Source: Corylus avellana (Eukaryota; Streptophyta; Magnoliopsida; Fagales; Betulaceae). Taken from it: 64,000 nucleotides of DNA. The notes beneath the pieces were generated by a model, which made no database searches, was not told where the DNA came from, and saw only the letters and a program-made list of their open reading frames with translations. Below, piece by piece: positions 45,724 to 57,640 of this stretch. The stretch spans positions 20,349,584-20,413,583 of the forward strand of contig NC_081549.1 of the NCBI RefSeq assembly GCF_901000735.1. Reading direction: 5' to 3'. Position numbers and translations under genes: made by a program. Position 1 is the first letter of the stretch, and every line of letters begins with the position of its first letter.

Positions 45724-46074
45724 TGTAACGATAAGACCATCTTTTATGTGTTGAATGTAAAAATGGATTAGATATGAAATGTCTGATTAATTACTTGACA
45801 ATTGACATCGATCAGACAACTATCTCCACGGCCGCCCCGCTCTCTTATATGCCCTTTCCTCGATCTACTTGCAAGAAAAATCACTGACGAAAAGGAGAAT
45901 TTCTGATCAATGGCAGAACAACTACATGGGTGCATATTCATTTCAACAAAATATTAAATGGTTGGGTCATCGAGGTTTTAATTTTGTCAATCGTTGTTTC
46001 AATTATTTGAAAATAACCCAAAATTAATAGCTAAAATATTTGAATATTTTTATGTACAAAGATAATGCTTAGAG

Positions 46075-46560
46075 TTTTTTGTTTTGACGTAAAATATTTT
46101 TTTTTGTTAGAAAATATTTTTAGCGGAAAATATTTTCTTTAAAAGTGATTTTTTAAAACATTTTTCAGCGTTTGACGCGTATGGTAGTGTTTCGTTTGGG
46201 TCCCAATGATATCTTAGTTGGGTCCTGACGAGTCCCAATTGAGTCCTGGCAAATCCTAACCGGGCCTCGGCAGGTTCAAACTCAGACCTGACAGTGTGGG
46301 AGACCGAGTTTTATGGTTGCCCAGTAAAGTCCCATCAACATCCTAGCTAGGTCTATCGATTTGAAAATGAGAAACTTAAAGTCAGATAATGGTTTATGGT
46401 TTTCAAAAATTGAGACAATTTTACTAAAATTAAATAAGTTTTTTGGGTCAAACGAAAAATATTTTCCATCGATTATTATTATTTTTTTCACACCAATCAC
46501 CAATATATATATATTCAGAAATTATTTTATGCCAAATCAAACCGAGACTTTGTCTCTATC
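46075..46560. repeat. Unit repeat R3 in UGT 3' flank (copy 3)
   Basis: Duplicate of 37255-37740, apparently without base changes. Confidence 0.5.
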
Positions 46561-46896
46561 AATTAATCAACCCAATTCACAAGTGAGAGTGATCTAGATT
46601 GCAAGGGTGATTGGTGTTTCTCTTTTTCTATGAAGTAGCTAGAATAGTATTTTGCGACTGATAAGTTTTTCATGCATAACGAAACACCAAAAATATACAA
46701 AAATAGCAAGTTGAATATTTTAAAATTTGAGAAAAACAAAACAACCTGAGCCAAATCTTATTATATACCATTGATTCGTTAATTTATCAAATGCCAAACA
46801 CGTAAACACAACAACAAAAACATATATGAGTACCATTATTTACGTACGTACATGCATGCATAATGCATTAAGACTTATGGAAAATAAGGTCGTAAA

Positions 46897-48479
46897 TCAT
46901 ATTTCTTTTATGTCTTCAATAAGCTTGTCCAAATTGTGGTAGGAAGATCCACCATGGTTAACACAATCATGAGCCAATTTCACAATCCGATCCATTGACC
47001 TCATCATTTCCTCCCTTCTCTCCTCCATCACTGCTCTTATCATCATCTCAATCGTCGATCTATCACACGTGTCCTTCATGTCAAGGCCAATTCTCCATAC
47101 CTCACTAACCCACCTGCTATTAATTTGCTGGTCGGCGAGTGTGGGCCAACAAACCATAGGGACCCCAGCAACAATGCCCTCTAGGGTTGAGTTCCAGCCA
47201 TTATGGGTCAAAAACCCACCCACCGCCTGATGGGCCAAGACTTCTTCTTGTGGAGCCCAATCCACTAAAAAGCCCCTTTCTTTGGTGCCCACTTGTAGCT
47301 CCTCTGGTATTGGGTGCTCTGCTTCCGCACCCTCAATGTCATCACGCCGTACAACCCATAAAAACGGCTTGCCACTGTTGACCAGGCCGTGCCAAAACTC
47401 CAACAACTGACTACGTTTCATCAACCCCGTGGTGCCGAAGCTAACGTAAACAACGGATCTTAACGATTGTGAATCGAGCCAGGTCATGCAACTGCGGTCC
47501 GCTTCGCATAAATTATTAAAGGACGATAAAGACGGTAAAATGTCATGTTCAATATGGGATGTCAGAAGAGCAGTGAGAGGTCCAATTGTGTAAATTTTAG
47601 AAAAGAGAGGGGCGATGTAAGAGAGAGTGGGATCTTCGAGGCGGTCAAAGGTGTTGAGTATGAGAGCTGAAGTTTGAGTCATGGCCTTGATCTGCTCGAC
47701 GTAGAATTGAAAGATGGGGCTATCCAATTGTCGTCTACAAATACTGGGTAAATCTCGACGTCGCAAAAGGCCTTCTATACCTGGCACGCCTTTGATCATC
47801 CGATCCATATCGTCATCTGCTACAGTTTCATGAAAGACATTAGCATTTATTAGTCTCTGAAAATTTTTATTTTATTTTATTTTTTCAAATTTTCAATAAT
47901 TTGAACAATAATTATTATTATGAAAGAGTTTATATAAATTTGAATTAACAAACCACATACTTAATTAGTTGGATGAATCACATAAAAATTTCTTCACATT
48001 TCATATCCTAATTACTAAGAATATTTGATGCATCCAATCCAAGCGCGGTCTGCATTACTCTTGGACTTGGAATATTTAAGTTTCCTAAAGCCTTTTCTTA
48101 AATCCTTGTTATCAATGGAGCCATGAAACAAGGGAAAGGAACAAAGAGCCGGCTGCTTAATTGCTTCAGTCTTTCCAACACGACAGCCGATCGACAGGCA
48201 TAAAGTTTTGATTTTTGTCGCATCTTCTACAAGATGTTCGCTGTTTTCACTTTGGAATATTCTCAAACAATGTAAGTAAAAAAGAAAACCCTAAGTGATT
48301 TACACACTTACCCTCACCTCCTACAGGGAGCTGACCTTCCTCAATGAGCTTCGGGAGGCAGAGAAAAGGCCACAAGCAGCAAGGACTGAAGGCCCAAAAC
48401 GTAATTACGCGAACGCCCAATTCCTTAGCAATATCAACTGCGAAGGACATAATGCCATCGGCTATTACACAAGTGACCG
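46897..48479 (-). CDS. UGT-5: family-1 UDP-glycosyltransferase, 5' part lost in gap
   Basis: Exon 2 (46897-47819, or 47816) is complete with PSPG WAPQEEVLAHQAVGGF...WPTLADQ. Only the last 168 bp of exon 1 (48312-48479, [13 protein letters not shown] to VGGE) remain before the gap; about 325 bp including the ATG are missing. Sequence after the gap does not continue exon 1 but resumes in the 3' flank of UGT-6, so the contigs may not be truly adjacent. Intron and flanks equal UGT-4, yet most of exon 2 equals UGT-6, giving a mosaic. Whether the gene is intact cannot be judged from this assembly. Confidence 0.85.
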
Positions 48480-48579
48480 NNNNNNNNNNNNNNNNNNNNN
48501 NNNNNNNNNNNNNNNNNNNNNNNNNNNNNNNNNNNNNNNNNNNNNNNNNNNNNNNNNNNNNNNNNNNNNNNNNNNNNNN
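48480..48579. other. Assembly gap (100 N) inside UGT-5 exon 1
   Basis: Exactly 100 N. It must hide the first about 325 bp of UGT-5, its promoter and part of the UGT-6 3' flank, so the true gap is larger than 100 bp. Confidence 0.99.
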
Positions 48580-48586
48580 TTGATCA

Positions 48587-48589
<3 letters not shown>

Positions 48590-48641
<52 letters not shown>
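48590..48641. repeat. (TA)n microsatellite
   Basis: About 25 TA units directly right of the gap, versus only a handful at the equivalent sites 37683 and 46503. Such a run may have caused the assembly break. Confidence 0.95.
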
Positions 48642-48644
<3 letters not shown>

Positions 48645-49024
48645 GAAATTGTTTTATGCCAAATCAAAACGAGACTTTGTCTCTATCAATTAATCAACCC
48701 AATTCACAAGTGAGAGTGATCTAGATTGCGGGGGTGATCGGTGTATCTCTTTTTCTATGAAGTAGCTAGAATAGTATTTTTCGACTAATCAAGTTTTTCA
48801 TGTATAACAAAACACCAAAAATATACTAAAATAGCAAGTTGAATATTTTAAAAATTGAGAAAAACAAAACAACCTGAGCCAAATCTTATTATATACCATT
48901 GATTCGTCAATTTATCAAATGCCAAACACGTAAACACAACAACAAAAACATATATGAGTACCATTATTTACGTACGTACATGCATGCATAATGCATTAAG
49001 ACTTATGGAAAATAAGGTCGTAAA

Positions 49025-50937
49025 TCATATTTCTTTTATGTCTTCAATAAGCTTGTCCAAATTGTGGTAGGAAGATCCACCATGGTTAACACAATCATGA
49101 GCCAATTTCACAATCCGATCCATTGACCTCATCATTTCCTCCCTTCTCTCCTCCATCACTGCTCTTATCATCATCTCAATCGTCGATCTATCACACGTGT
49201 CCTTCATGTCAAGGCCAATTCTCCATACCTCACTAACCCACCTGCTATTAATTTGCTGGTCGGCGAGTGTGGGCCAACAAACCATAGGGACCCCAGCAAC
49301 AATGCCCTCTAGGGTTGAGTTCCAGCCATTATGGGTCAAAAACCCACCCACCGCCTGATGGGCCAAGACTTCTTCTTGTGGAGCCCAATCCACTAAAAAG
49401 CCCCTTTCTTTGGTGCCCACTTGTAGCTCCTCTGGTATTGGGTGCTCTGCTTCCGCACCCTCAATGTCATCACGCCGTACAACCCATAAAAACGGCTTGC
49501 CACTGTTGACCAGGCCGTGCCAAAACTCCAACAACTGACTACGTTTCATCAACCCCGTGGTGCCGAAGCTAACGTAAACAACGGATCTTAACGATTGTGA
49601 ATCGAGCCAGGTCATGCAACTGCGGTCCGCTTCGCATAAATTATTAAAGGACGATAAAGACGGTAAAATGTCATGTTCAATATGGGATGTCAGAAGAGCA
49701 GTGAGAGGTCCAATTGTGTAAATTTTAGAAAAGAGAGGGGCGATGTAAGAGAGAGTGGGATCTTCGAGGCGGTCAAAGGTGTTGAGTATGAGAGCTGAAG
49801 TTTGAGTCATGGCCTTGATCTGCTCGACGTAGAATTGAAAGATGGGGCTATCCAATTGTCGTCTACAAATACTGGGTAAATCTCGACGTCGCAAAAGGCC
49901 TTCCATTCCTGGCACGCCTTTGACCATCCGATCCATATCGTCATCTGCTACAGTTTCATGAAAGACATTTGCATTTATTAGTCTCTGACAATTTTTATTT
50001 TATTTTATTTTATTTTTCAAATTTTCAATAATTTGAACAATAATTATTATTATGAAAGAGTTTATATAAATTTGAATTAACAAACCATATACTTAATTAG
50101 TTGGATGAATCCCATAAAAATTTCTTCACATTTCAAATCCTAATTACTAAGAATATTTGATGCATCCAATCCAAGCGCGGTCTGCATTACTCTTGGACTT
50201 GGAATATTTAAGTTTCCTAAAGCCTTTTCTTAAATCCTTGTTATCAATGGAGCCATGAAACAAGGGAAAGGAACAAAGAGCCGGCTGCTTAATTGCTTCA
50301 GTCTTTCCAACACGACAGCCGATCGACAGGCATAAAGTTTTGATTTTTGTCGCATCTTCTACAAGATGTTCGCTGTTTTCACTTTGGAATATTCTCAAAA
50401 CAATATAAGTAAAAAAGAAAACCCTAAGTGATTTACACACTTACCCTCACCTCCAACAGGGAGCTGACCTTCCTCAATGAGCTTCGGGAGGCAGAGAAAA
50501 GGCCACAAGCAGCAAGGACTGAAGGCCCAAAACGTAATTACGCGAACGCCCAATTCCTTAGCAATATCAACTGCGAAGGACATAATGCCATCGGCTATTA
50601 CACAAGTGACCGGACGCTCGGACTTTGTGCTCAACTCAGCGAGCAGATCGCGGAAGCGTTGCTTGGTGACGGACTTGAGCGAGATCATTAACTCCCCAAT
50701 AAGCTTCATATTGCGGGGGTGATCGGTGGGCAGGCCATCGGAGATGAAGTCAAAGTAGAGGGTGGGAAAGTGAGAAGAGGGCTGTGGTAGGCGAGTGAGG
50801 CTGCGATGCATGTGGTCGGTGTTGAGGAAAGTAACGTGGAGGCCAGCCTGGCATAGGAGCTCTGCTAGGCTGAGCAAGGGTTTGATGTGGCCTAGTGCAG
50901 GGAACGGCAAGAGCAGTATATGTGGTTGATGTTCCAT
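49025..50937 (-). CDS. UGT-6: family-1 UDP-glycosyltransferase (UGT709-like), 470-471 aa
   Basis: Exons 50445-50937 and 49025-49947 (or 49944, TAGCAG tandem acceptor), 497-bp intron. Start MEHQPHILLLPFPALGHIKP with catalytic His; [14 protein letters not shown] ending WPTLADQ (Gln44). Exon 2 differs from UGT-5 only near its start (MVKGVPGMEG versus MIKGVPGIEG). Exon 1 has private changes LYFDFISDG and KQRFRD. The native promoter seen at UGT-3 and UGT-4 is replaced from 50986 outward by a copia LTR in the same orientation, so expression may differ from its sisters. Confidence 0.92.
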
Positions 50938-50985
50938 CTTTCAAGGCTCTCTATCCACAAAGGGTTTTTTGTTAATTCCTTTGGG

Positions 50986-51580
50986 TGTTGGATTATCTAT
51001 ATTGCACGATCAAACCAAAAACAAAGAAGGCGCGCTCCTTATACAGAGAGTTCACAAGATTCTTGCTGATATTGCAAGCTAATTTTACTGCTCAAAAGAA
51101 CAAAACAAACATTACAAAGATAACATTCCTGGCGGGAATACTTTTGTTAAAGGTAATTATGATTCTTTGAAAGCTAACCTCATTGTAGAAAGATATGACA
51201 ACATGAGTTATGCAAAACTTAGCAGAGATCGTAGCGCCAACCTTGGACCATTACACAAAAGTGATTAAGCATATTGATACCTACTTTAACGACAGAATTT
51301 AGTGGTGTACGCTATTTATGAAAATGCAAAGTGGAATAATATTGAACAAACACATGAAGAGGGAATGAAATTCGCGCTTGCTGTATTCTGCATTATGGAC
51401 ATCTATTTATAATACATCAAAGGGTCCCAGACTAAACTAAGCAAAAGAAAAGGAGCACTCACATATAAAAAGAGCACTACAATTAAAGTAAAGAACAGAA
51501 AATGAACACTAGCACTACATTACGAACTAAGGAACGAAAAGAAATGAGGAAAACAAGGAGAGGGAATTAATTAAATCTCA
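50986..51580 (-). mobile_element. Ty1/copia 3' LTR next to UGT-6
   Basis: 595-bp segment bounded by TG...CA on the minus strand (TGAGATTTAATT to ATCCAACA). It is directly preceded in element orientation by a purine tract (TTGAGGGGGAGTAT) and the end of pol. A TATA box (TATAAATAG on the minus strand, about 51402-51411) sits inside. The LTR reads towards UGT-6, whose ATG lies 48 bp beyond its end. A second LTR was not found. Confidence 0.78.
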
Positions 51581-51720
51581 ATACTCCCCCTCAAGTTGGT
51601 GCATATATGCAGATCCGTGACGCCCAACTCGCAAAGAAAGCGAGGAAAGTTGTCACGACCCAAAGCTTTAGTAAAAATGTCTGCAATCTGATTACTAGTA
51701 AGAATGTGAGCTGTAGAAAT
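51581..51720 (-). pseudogene. C-terminus of Ty1/copia Pol (RNase H end)
   Basis: Reads HILTSNQIADIFTKALGRDN, then FPRFLCELGVTDLHICTNLR and GSIEI to a stop. This is the conserved end of copia RNase H (the ADIFTKAL motif) followed by the purine tract. The rest of pol is missing; the sequence breaks near 51720. Confidence 0.85.
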
Positions 51721-53321
51721 GATCTTGTTAAAAAGCTAATAAAATTGCTTTTGGCGGAATAAATTATCATCTTCGTTCTCATTGTATATATAGGCAAAAA
51801 GTTACAATTGAAATCAACTAAGTAAAGAACTAACTAGAACTAGCAGAAATAATTCAACTAGGACTAGGAGAACTAATACAACTAAAGAACTTAACAGGGA
51901 ATAGATAAAACAATTATAAGGATAATACAGAATCTGCGTAGGACTTTGCTACGCATGTGCTGATAGCTAATAGATTAATGGACTCTTCATCACTGCCAGC
52001 TAACCTTTCCCTTGAAAAAGAAGGAAAACGACTCTTAATGGAATCTTCATCTTCCCACGTCGCTTCTACCGGTGCCAGACCTAGCCAATGGTCCATGGAT
52101 CAGAAGCTATAGCTCCTTTCTTCTGTTTGATCTCCTTGGCGTTCCTAGCACGTACATCTTGGGGACTTGGTGTAACGATAAGACCATGCATAACCAAACC
52201 ATCTTTTATGTGCCTTAAAAGTTCAATTTAAAAATGCATTGGCTAGGAAATGTCTGATTAATTAATTACTTGACAACTAATTGACATCAGACAACTATCT
52301 CCACGTAAAGGACATATTTCTGATCAATTGCATAACAAATTAATGAGTGCATATTCATCTCAACAAAATAATAAATGGTTGAGGCATCGAGGTTCTAATT
52401 TTGTGAATCCTTGTTTCAATTTTTTGAAAAGAACCTCAAAATTTATAGCTAAAATGTTTGAATTTTACATAGAAAGATGACGTATAAGCTCCATTTGTTT
52501 CGATGTAAAATATTTTTTTTTTATCAAAAAATGTTTTTCGCAGAAAATGTTTTCTTGAAAAAATGATTTATTTAAAAACATTGCTCGGCGTTTGACATAT
52601 ATATATATATATACACGATAATTTCTGATCAGGTCCTGGTTGGATTACAGCGAGTCTCGATGGGTCTTGGTGAAGTCCCGACGGTGGCCAAATTGGGTCC
52701 CAGCGAGTCCCAATGATAGCTTGGTTGGATCCCCACGAGTTACAACCGAGTCCCAGTGGTGTCTCAACCGGATCCCAGCGAGATTTAAAAATGAAAAGCT
52801 CAAACTCAGAAAATGGCTTACGATTTTCAAAATTGAAATATGAAAATTAAAGAAGCTTTTTCGATCAAAAGAAAAATATTTTTTGTTGACTATTATTTTT
52901 CATCACACAAAATATCAAATATATATATATATATATTTCATTTTATACATAGAGCCTTATTCTCTATCAAGTATCAAGTAATCAACCCAATTCACAAGTG
53001 AGAGTGATGTAGATTGTGGGGTGATCGGTGTTTCTCTGTTTCTATCAAATAGCTAGAATAGTATTTTGCGATTGATCGAGTTTGTCATGCATATCGACGA
53101 AACACCAAAAAATACTAAAATAGAAAAATATTTTAAAAATTAAGAAAAACGAAACAAACATAGTCAAATCTTATTACATGCCATTGATTCCTCAAGTTGT
53201 TAAATGCCAAACACGTAAACACAACCAAAAAAAAAAAAAAAAAAACATATATATAAGAGTACCATTATTACTTACGTACATGCATGCATGCATTAAAACT
53301 TATGGAAAATAAGGTCATAAA
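51721..53321. other. Intergenic between copia fragment and UGT-7
   Basis: 51721-51960 is unassigned, possibly part of another nested insertion. 52030-52300 is the 3' unit block shared with 24860-25130. 52490-52935 is R3 copy 4, with (TA)n tracts near 52598 and 52918. No gene. Confidence 0.5.
52490..52935. repeat. Unit repeat R3 in UGT 3' flank (copy 4)
   Basis: Contains gagtctcgatgggtcttgg, gggtcccagcgagtccc and gagtcccagtggtg (52650-52780) between AT-rich arms. Closest to copy 1 at UGT-3. Confidence 0.5.
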
Positions 53322-55271
53322 TCATACTTCTTTTATGTCTTCAATAAGCTTGTCCAAATTGTGGTAGGAAGATCCACCCTGGTTAACACAATCATGAGCC
53401 AATTTCACAATCGGATCCATTGACCTCATGATATCCTCCCTTCTCTCCTCCATCACTGCTCTTATCATCATTTCAATCGTCGATCTATCACACGTGTCCT
53501 TCATGTCAAGGCCAATCCTCCATACCTCACTAACCCACCTGCTATTAATTTGCTGGTCGGCCACTGTGGGCCAACAAACCATGGGGACCCCAGCAACAAT
53601 GCCCTCTAGGGTGGAGTTCCAGCCATTATGGGTCAAAAACCCACCCACCGCCTGATGGGCCAAGACTTCTTCTTGTGGAGCCCAATCCACCAAAAAGCCC
53701 CTTTCTTCGGTGCCCTCTTGTAGCTCCTCTGGTATTGGGTGCTCTGCTTCCGCACCCTCAATGTCATCACGCCGTACAACCCATAAAAATGGCTTGCCGC
53801 TGTTGACCAGGCCGTGCCAAAACTCCATCATTTGACCACGTGTCATCAACCCCGTGCTGCCGAAGCTGACGTAAACAACGGACCTTAACGATTGTGAATC
53901 GAGCCACGTCATGCAACTGTGGTCCGCTTCCCATAAATTATTAGAGGATGATAAAGACCGCGAGATGTCATGTTCAATACGGGATTTGAGGAGGGTAGTG
54001 AGAGGTCCAATTGTGTAAATTCTGGAAAAGAGAGGGGCGATGTGAGAGAGAGCAGGATCTTCGAGGTCATCATAGGTGTTGAGTATGAGAGCCGAAGTTC
54101 GAATCATGGCCTTCATCTCCTCGAAAAAGAATTGAAAGAAAGGGCCATCCATTAATTGTATTCTGTAAATGTGGGGTAGATCTCGGCGTCGCAAAAGGCC
54201 CTCCATACCTGGCACGCCTCTGACCATCTGATCCATATCGTTGTCGGCTACATTTTGTGAAAGACGTACATTAGTATCTACTAAGTACTAACTAATGTAT
54301 CAAAGGTTAAGGCATGAAGCTGCAGTGCAAATAATTAAATATCTTTCCGGCTTAATTAGGTGCTTAACGAGAAAAAAAAAATCCTGTCAAAATAATGAAT
54401 GGTCCAGATTTAACTCTACTATTTTTTAGCCAAATCACGTCGTACAGGGCTGAAAAAACTCCATAAGAACTATAAGAACACTAAAAGAACTCCAAGAGCA
54501 CTAAACAAAAAAAAGCATGTGCTCTTGGCCTCCACTTGAGCAGTTAGCCTTATGCATTTCTTCTCAAAATTAAACTCTAAAAGAAAATATAACTAAACCC
54601 ACCAAATACTATTTTTATATAGCATTCCCAAGTTAAGTTAAGTACTACACTCTCTAGAAGCAATAAACTAAAAGCAAAAGCAAAAAATGTACACTTGAGA
54701 ATGAGTATATATATGAAAAAAAAAAAAATCATGATCAGGTGTGTCAGAATTTAGTTACACACTTACCCTCACCTCCAACTGGAATCTGGCCTTCCTCAAT
54801 GAGCTTGGGAAGGCAGAAAAAAGACCACAAGGAGCATGGACTTAAGGCCCAAAACGTCATTACGCGAACGCCCAATTCCTTAGCAATATCAATTGCGAAA
54901 GACATGATTCCATCCGCTATTACACAAGTTACTGGACGCTCGGACTTTGTGCTTAAGTGAGCCAGCAAATCGCGGAAGCGTAGCTTGGTGACGGACTTGA
55001 GCAAGACTACTAAGTCTATTAAATCTCTCATAACCTGTATATTGCGGGTGTGATCGGTGGGCAGGCCATCGGAAATGGAATCAAAGTGGAGGGTGGGAAA
55101 GTGAGCAGAGAGGTGTTGTAGGTGGGTGAGGCAGCGATGGTTATGGTCGGTGTTGAGAAAAGTAACGTGGAGGCCAGCGTAACATAGGAGCTCTGCTAGG
55201 CTGAGCAAGGGCTTGATGTGGCCTAGTGCAGGGAACGGCAAGAGCAGTATATGTGGTTGCGGCTGTTCCAT
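53322..55271 (-). CDS. UGT-7: family-1 UDP-glycosyltransferase (UGT709-like), 476 aa
   Basis: Exons 54767-55271 and 53322-54247, spliced GAG G|GTAAGT...AATGTAG|CC, 519-bp intron. Exon 1 is 12 bp longer than in the sisters, with extra residues around VMRDLIDLVVLLKSV. Start MEQPQPHILLLPFPALGHIK with catalytic His18. [10 protein letters not shown] and PSPG WAPQEEVLAHQAVGGF, HNGWNSTLEG, WPTVADQ (Gln44) are complete. It is the last UGT on the right. Its intron lacks the big insertions of UGT-3, and its 3' flank keeps the empty site of the hAT at 35621, making it a useful ancestral reference for the array. Confidence 0.92.
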
Positions 55272-55510
55272 CTTTCAGGGCGAAGGAAGGGTTTTTTTGT
55301 TAAACTATAGTCCATCTTAAATCATATATAATATTATAGGTGAAAGAAGATGCACATCGAACTGAGTACAAATTAATGCACGTACGTCGTACGGGATGCT
55401 CCTTTCTGTTTTTTATGCAGCAAATGGTCCAGGTGCCCCGATTTCGATATCCAGTTTTTTTTTTTTAAAAAAAAAGAATTCGATACCCAATTTTTGGTAC
55501 CGGGCTACAG

Positions 55511-57640
55511 CACTACAAAAAACAGGGACTTTATTGACGTGGCAAACAGTAATTCATGTTTGCCACATCAATAATTTTTTACGTGTGTAAATAAACACGT
55601 CAATAAAAATTTTATTAACGTGTCGGATTTTAACACGTCAAAAATTTTTGACGTGTTCCATTGACACGTCAAAAAATTTTGACGTGCCTTTATTCTACAC
55701 GTCAATAATTATAATTAATTCTAATTATATATGGTTATTATATGTGCTTTGTATTCTTTAATTTATGGTTCGTTATTAATTAATATTAGGTAACAAAATA
55801 TATATGGCTATTAATTAATAATAAAAATGATGCAATGCTTTCACTATATATGGTTATTATATATATGCACTTTATACTCTTTAATTTATGGCTATTAATT
55901 AATAGTAGGTAACAAAATATATATGATTATTAATTAAAGTGATATAGTATTAATACATATCACGTTTTCAATATTGTAGGAATATTAATACATATATGTA
56001 TTATCTTAGTTAAGTATATAGTATTTTTTTTTAAAATAAGTGCTCATATAATTTTTTTCTCTTATTATTTTCAAAATATTTTCTTGACGTGTCACAATAA
56101 TTTCTTGACGTGTCACATTTTGACACATCAATAATTATTGACGTGCCATTATTTCACACATCAAAAATTAATTAATTAATAATATTAATTATTTGTTTTA
56201 AAAAAATATTAAATAGCAAAATTTAATTGGTACCTATATTAGATAACAAAATTTAATTGGTATATGTATATAATATATATGTATAATTGGTATATGGTTA
56301 TTAATTAATATTAGGTAACAAAATATATATGGCTATTAATTAATAATAGAAATTATGCAATGCTTTCACTATATATGGTTATTATATATATGTGCTTTAT
56401 ATTCTTTAATTTATGGTTATTAATTAATAGTAGGTAATAAAATATATATGGCTATTAATTAATAATAAAAATGATGCAATGCTTTCACTATATATGGTTA
56501 TTATATATATGCACTTTAATTTAATTGGTACCTATATTAGGTAACAAAATTTAATTGGTATATGTATATAATATATATGTATAATTGGTATATGGTTATT
56601 AATTAATATTAGGTAACAAAATATATATGGCTATTAATTAATAATAACAATGATGCAATGCTTTCACTATATATGGTTATTATATATATGTGCTTTATAT
56701 TCTTTAATTTATGGCTATTAAATAATAGTAGGTAACAAAAGTATATATATGGTTATTAATTAAAGTGATATAGTATTAATACATATCACGTTTTCAATAT
56801 TGTAGGAATATTAATACATATATGTGTTATCTTAGTCTTAAGTATATAGTATTTTTTTAAAAATAAGTGATCATATAATTTTTTTCTCTTATTATTTTCA
56901 AAATATTTTCTTGACATGTTAAATGTAACACGTCAATAATTTCTTGATGTGTCACATTTTGACACGTCAATAATTATTGACGTGGCATTTTAACATGTCA
57001 ATAATTATTAACGTGCTATTATTACACACGTCAAAAATTAATTAATCAATAATATTAATTAGTTGTTTAAAAAAAATATTAGATAACAAAATTTAATCGG
57101 TAACCTATATTAGATAACAAAATGTAATTGGTATATGTATAATTATACATGATTCAAAATTTAATTGGTACCTATATTAGGTAACAAAATTTAATTGGTA
57201 TATATATATTTTCTATTCATGTATAATTGGTATATGTTGTCATATATTAAGAGATATATTCAAACCCATTAAAATTTTATAAAACTAGTTAATGCTCTTG
57301 TCTCTTAACATTCTTATGCATTAGCTATTAAATGTTTATAGACAATAATAAATATGTACATATTTCTTGTGGTTTGTACTCTTTTAATTTATTTTGAAAA
57401 CTAAAAAATTAAAGTGTTTTTTTAGTATTAACATTCTAGAATATTAATATAAATATGTGTTCTCTTAATCTTTAGTATATAGTATTTATAAAAAAAATAA
57501 GTGATCATTATGAAAAAGATTTTCAAATTTTTATTTATTGACGTGTCACATATGACACGTCAAAAATTTATTGATGTATCACATTGGCACGTTAAGAAAT
57601 TCTTGACGTGCCACAAGTAGCACGTCAAAAAACGGCATTG
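55511..57640 (+). mobile_element. CACTA-type element end(s) with subterminal gacgtgtca repeats, no transposase
   Basis: Starts CACTACAAAAAACAGGG, a typical CACTA terminus. From 55540 to 55715, and again at 56085-56165, 56920-57040 and 57538-57630, there are many copies of ttgacgtgtcaa-like motifs (acacgtcaa, tgacgtgcc) in both orientations, as in CACTA subterminal regions. Between them are AT-rich tandem repeats (unit with gatgcaatgctttcactata; a larger step of about 825 bp between 55945 and 56770). No matching right terminus was found after 57630, so the element is truncated or its end is decayed. Confidence 0.7.
55700..57240. repeat. AT-rich higher-order tandem repeats inside the CACTA element
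   Basis: Blocks such as ttaggtaacaaaatatatat, atgatgcaatgctttcacta and atattgtaggaatattaata recur two to four times in the same orientation. This indicates internal expansion by unequal exchange or replication slippage. Confidence 0.8.

Larger units (their letters stand above)
41719..48479. repeat. Large segmental duplication, right copy (a whole contig)
   Basis: This block, bounded on both sides by 100-N gaps, is entirely a second copy of 32838-39659. Content and order are the same: DEFL-3, exon-1 fragment, hAT, R3 repeat, UGT-5. Confidence 0.9.
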
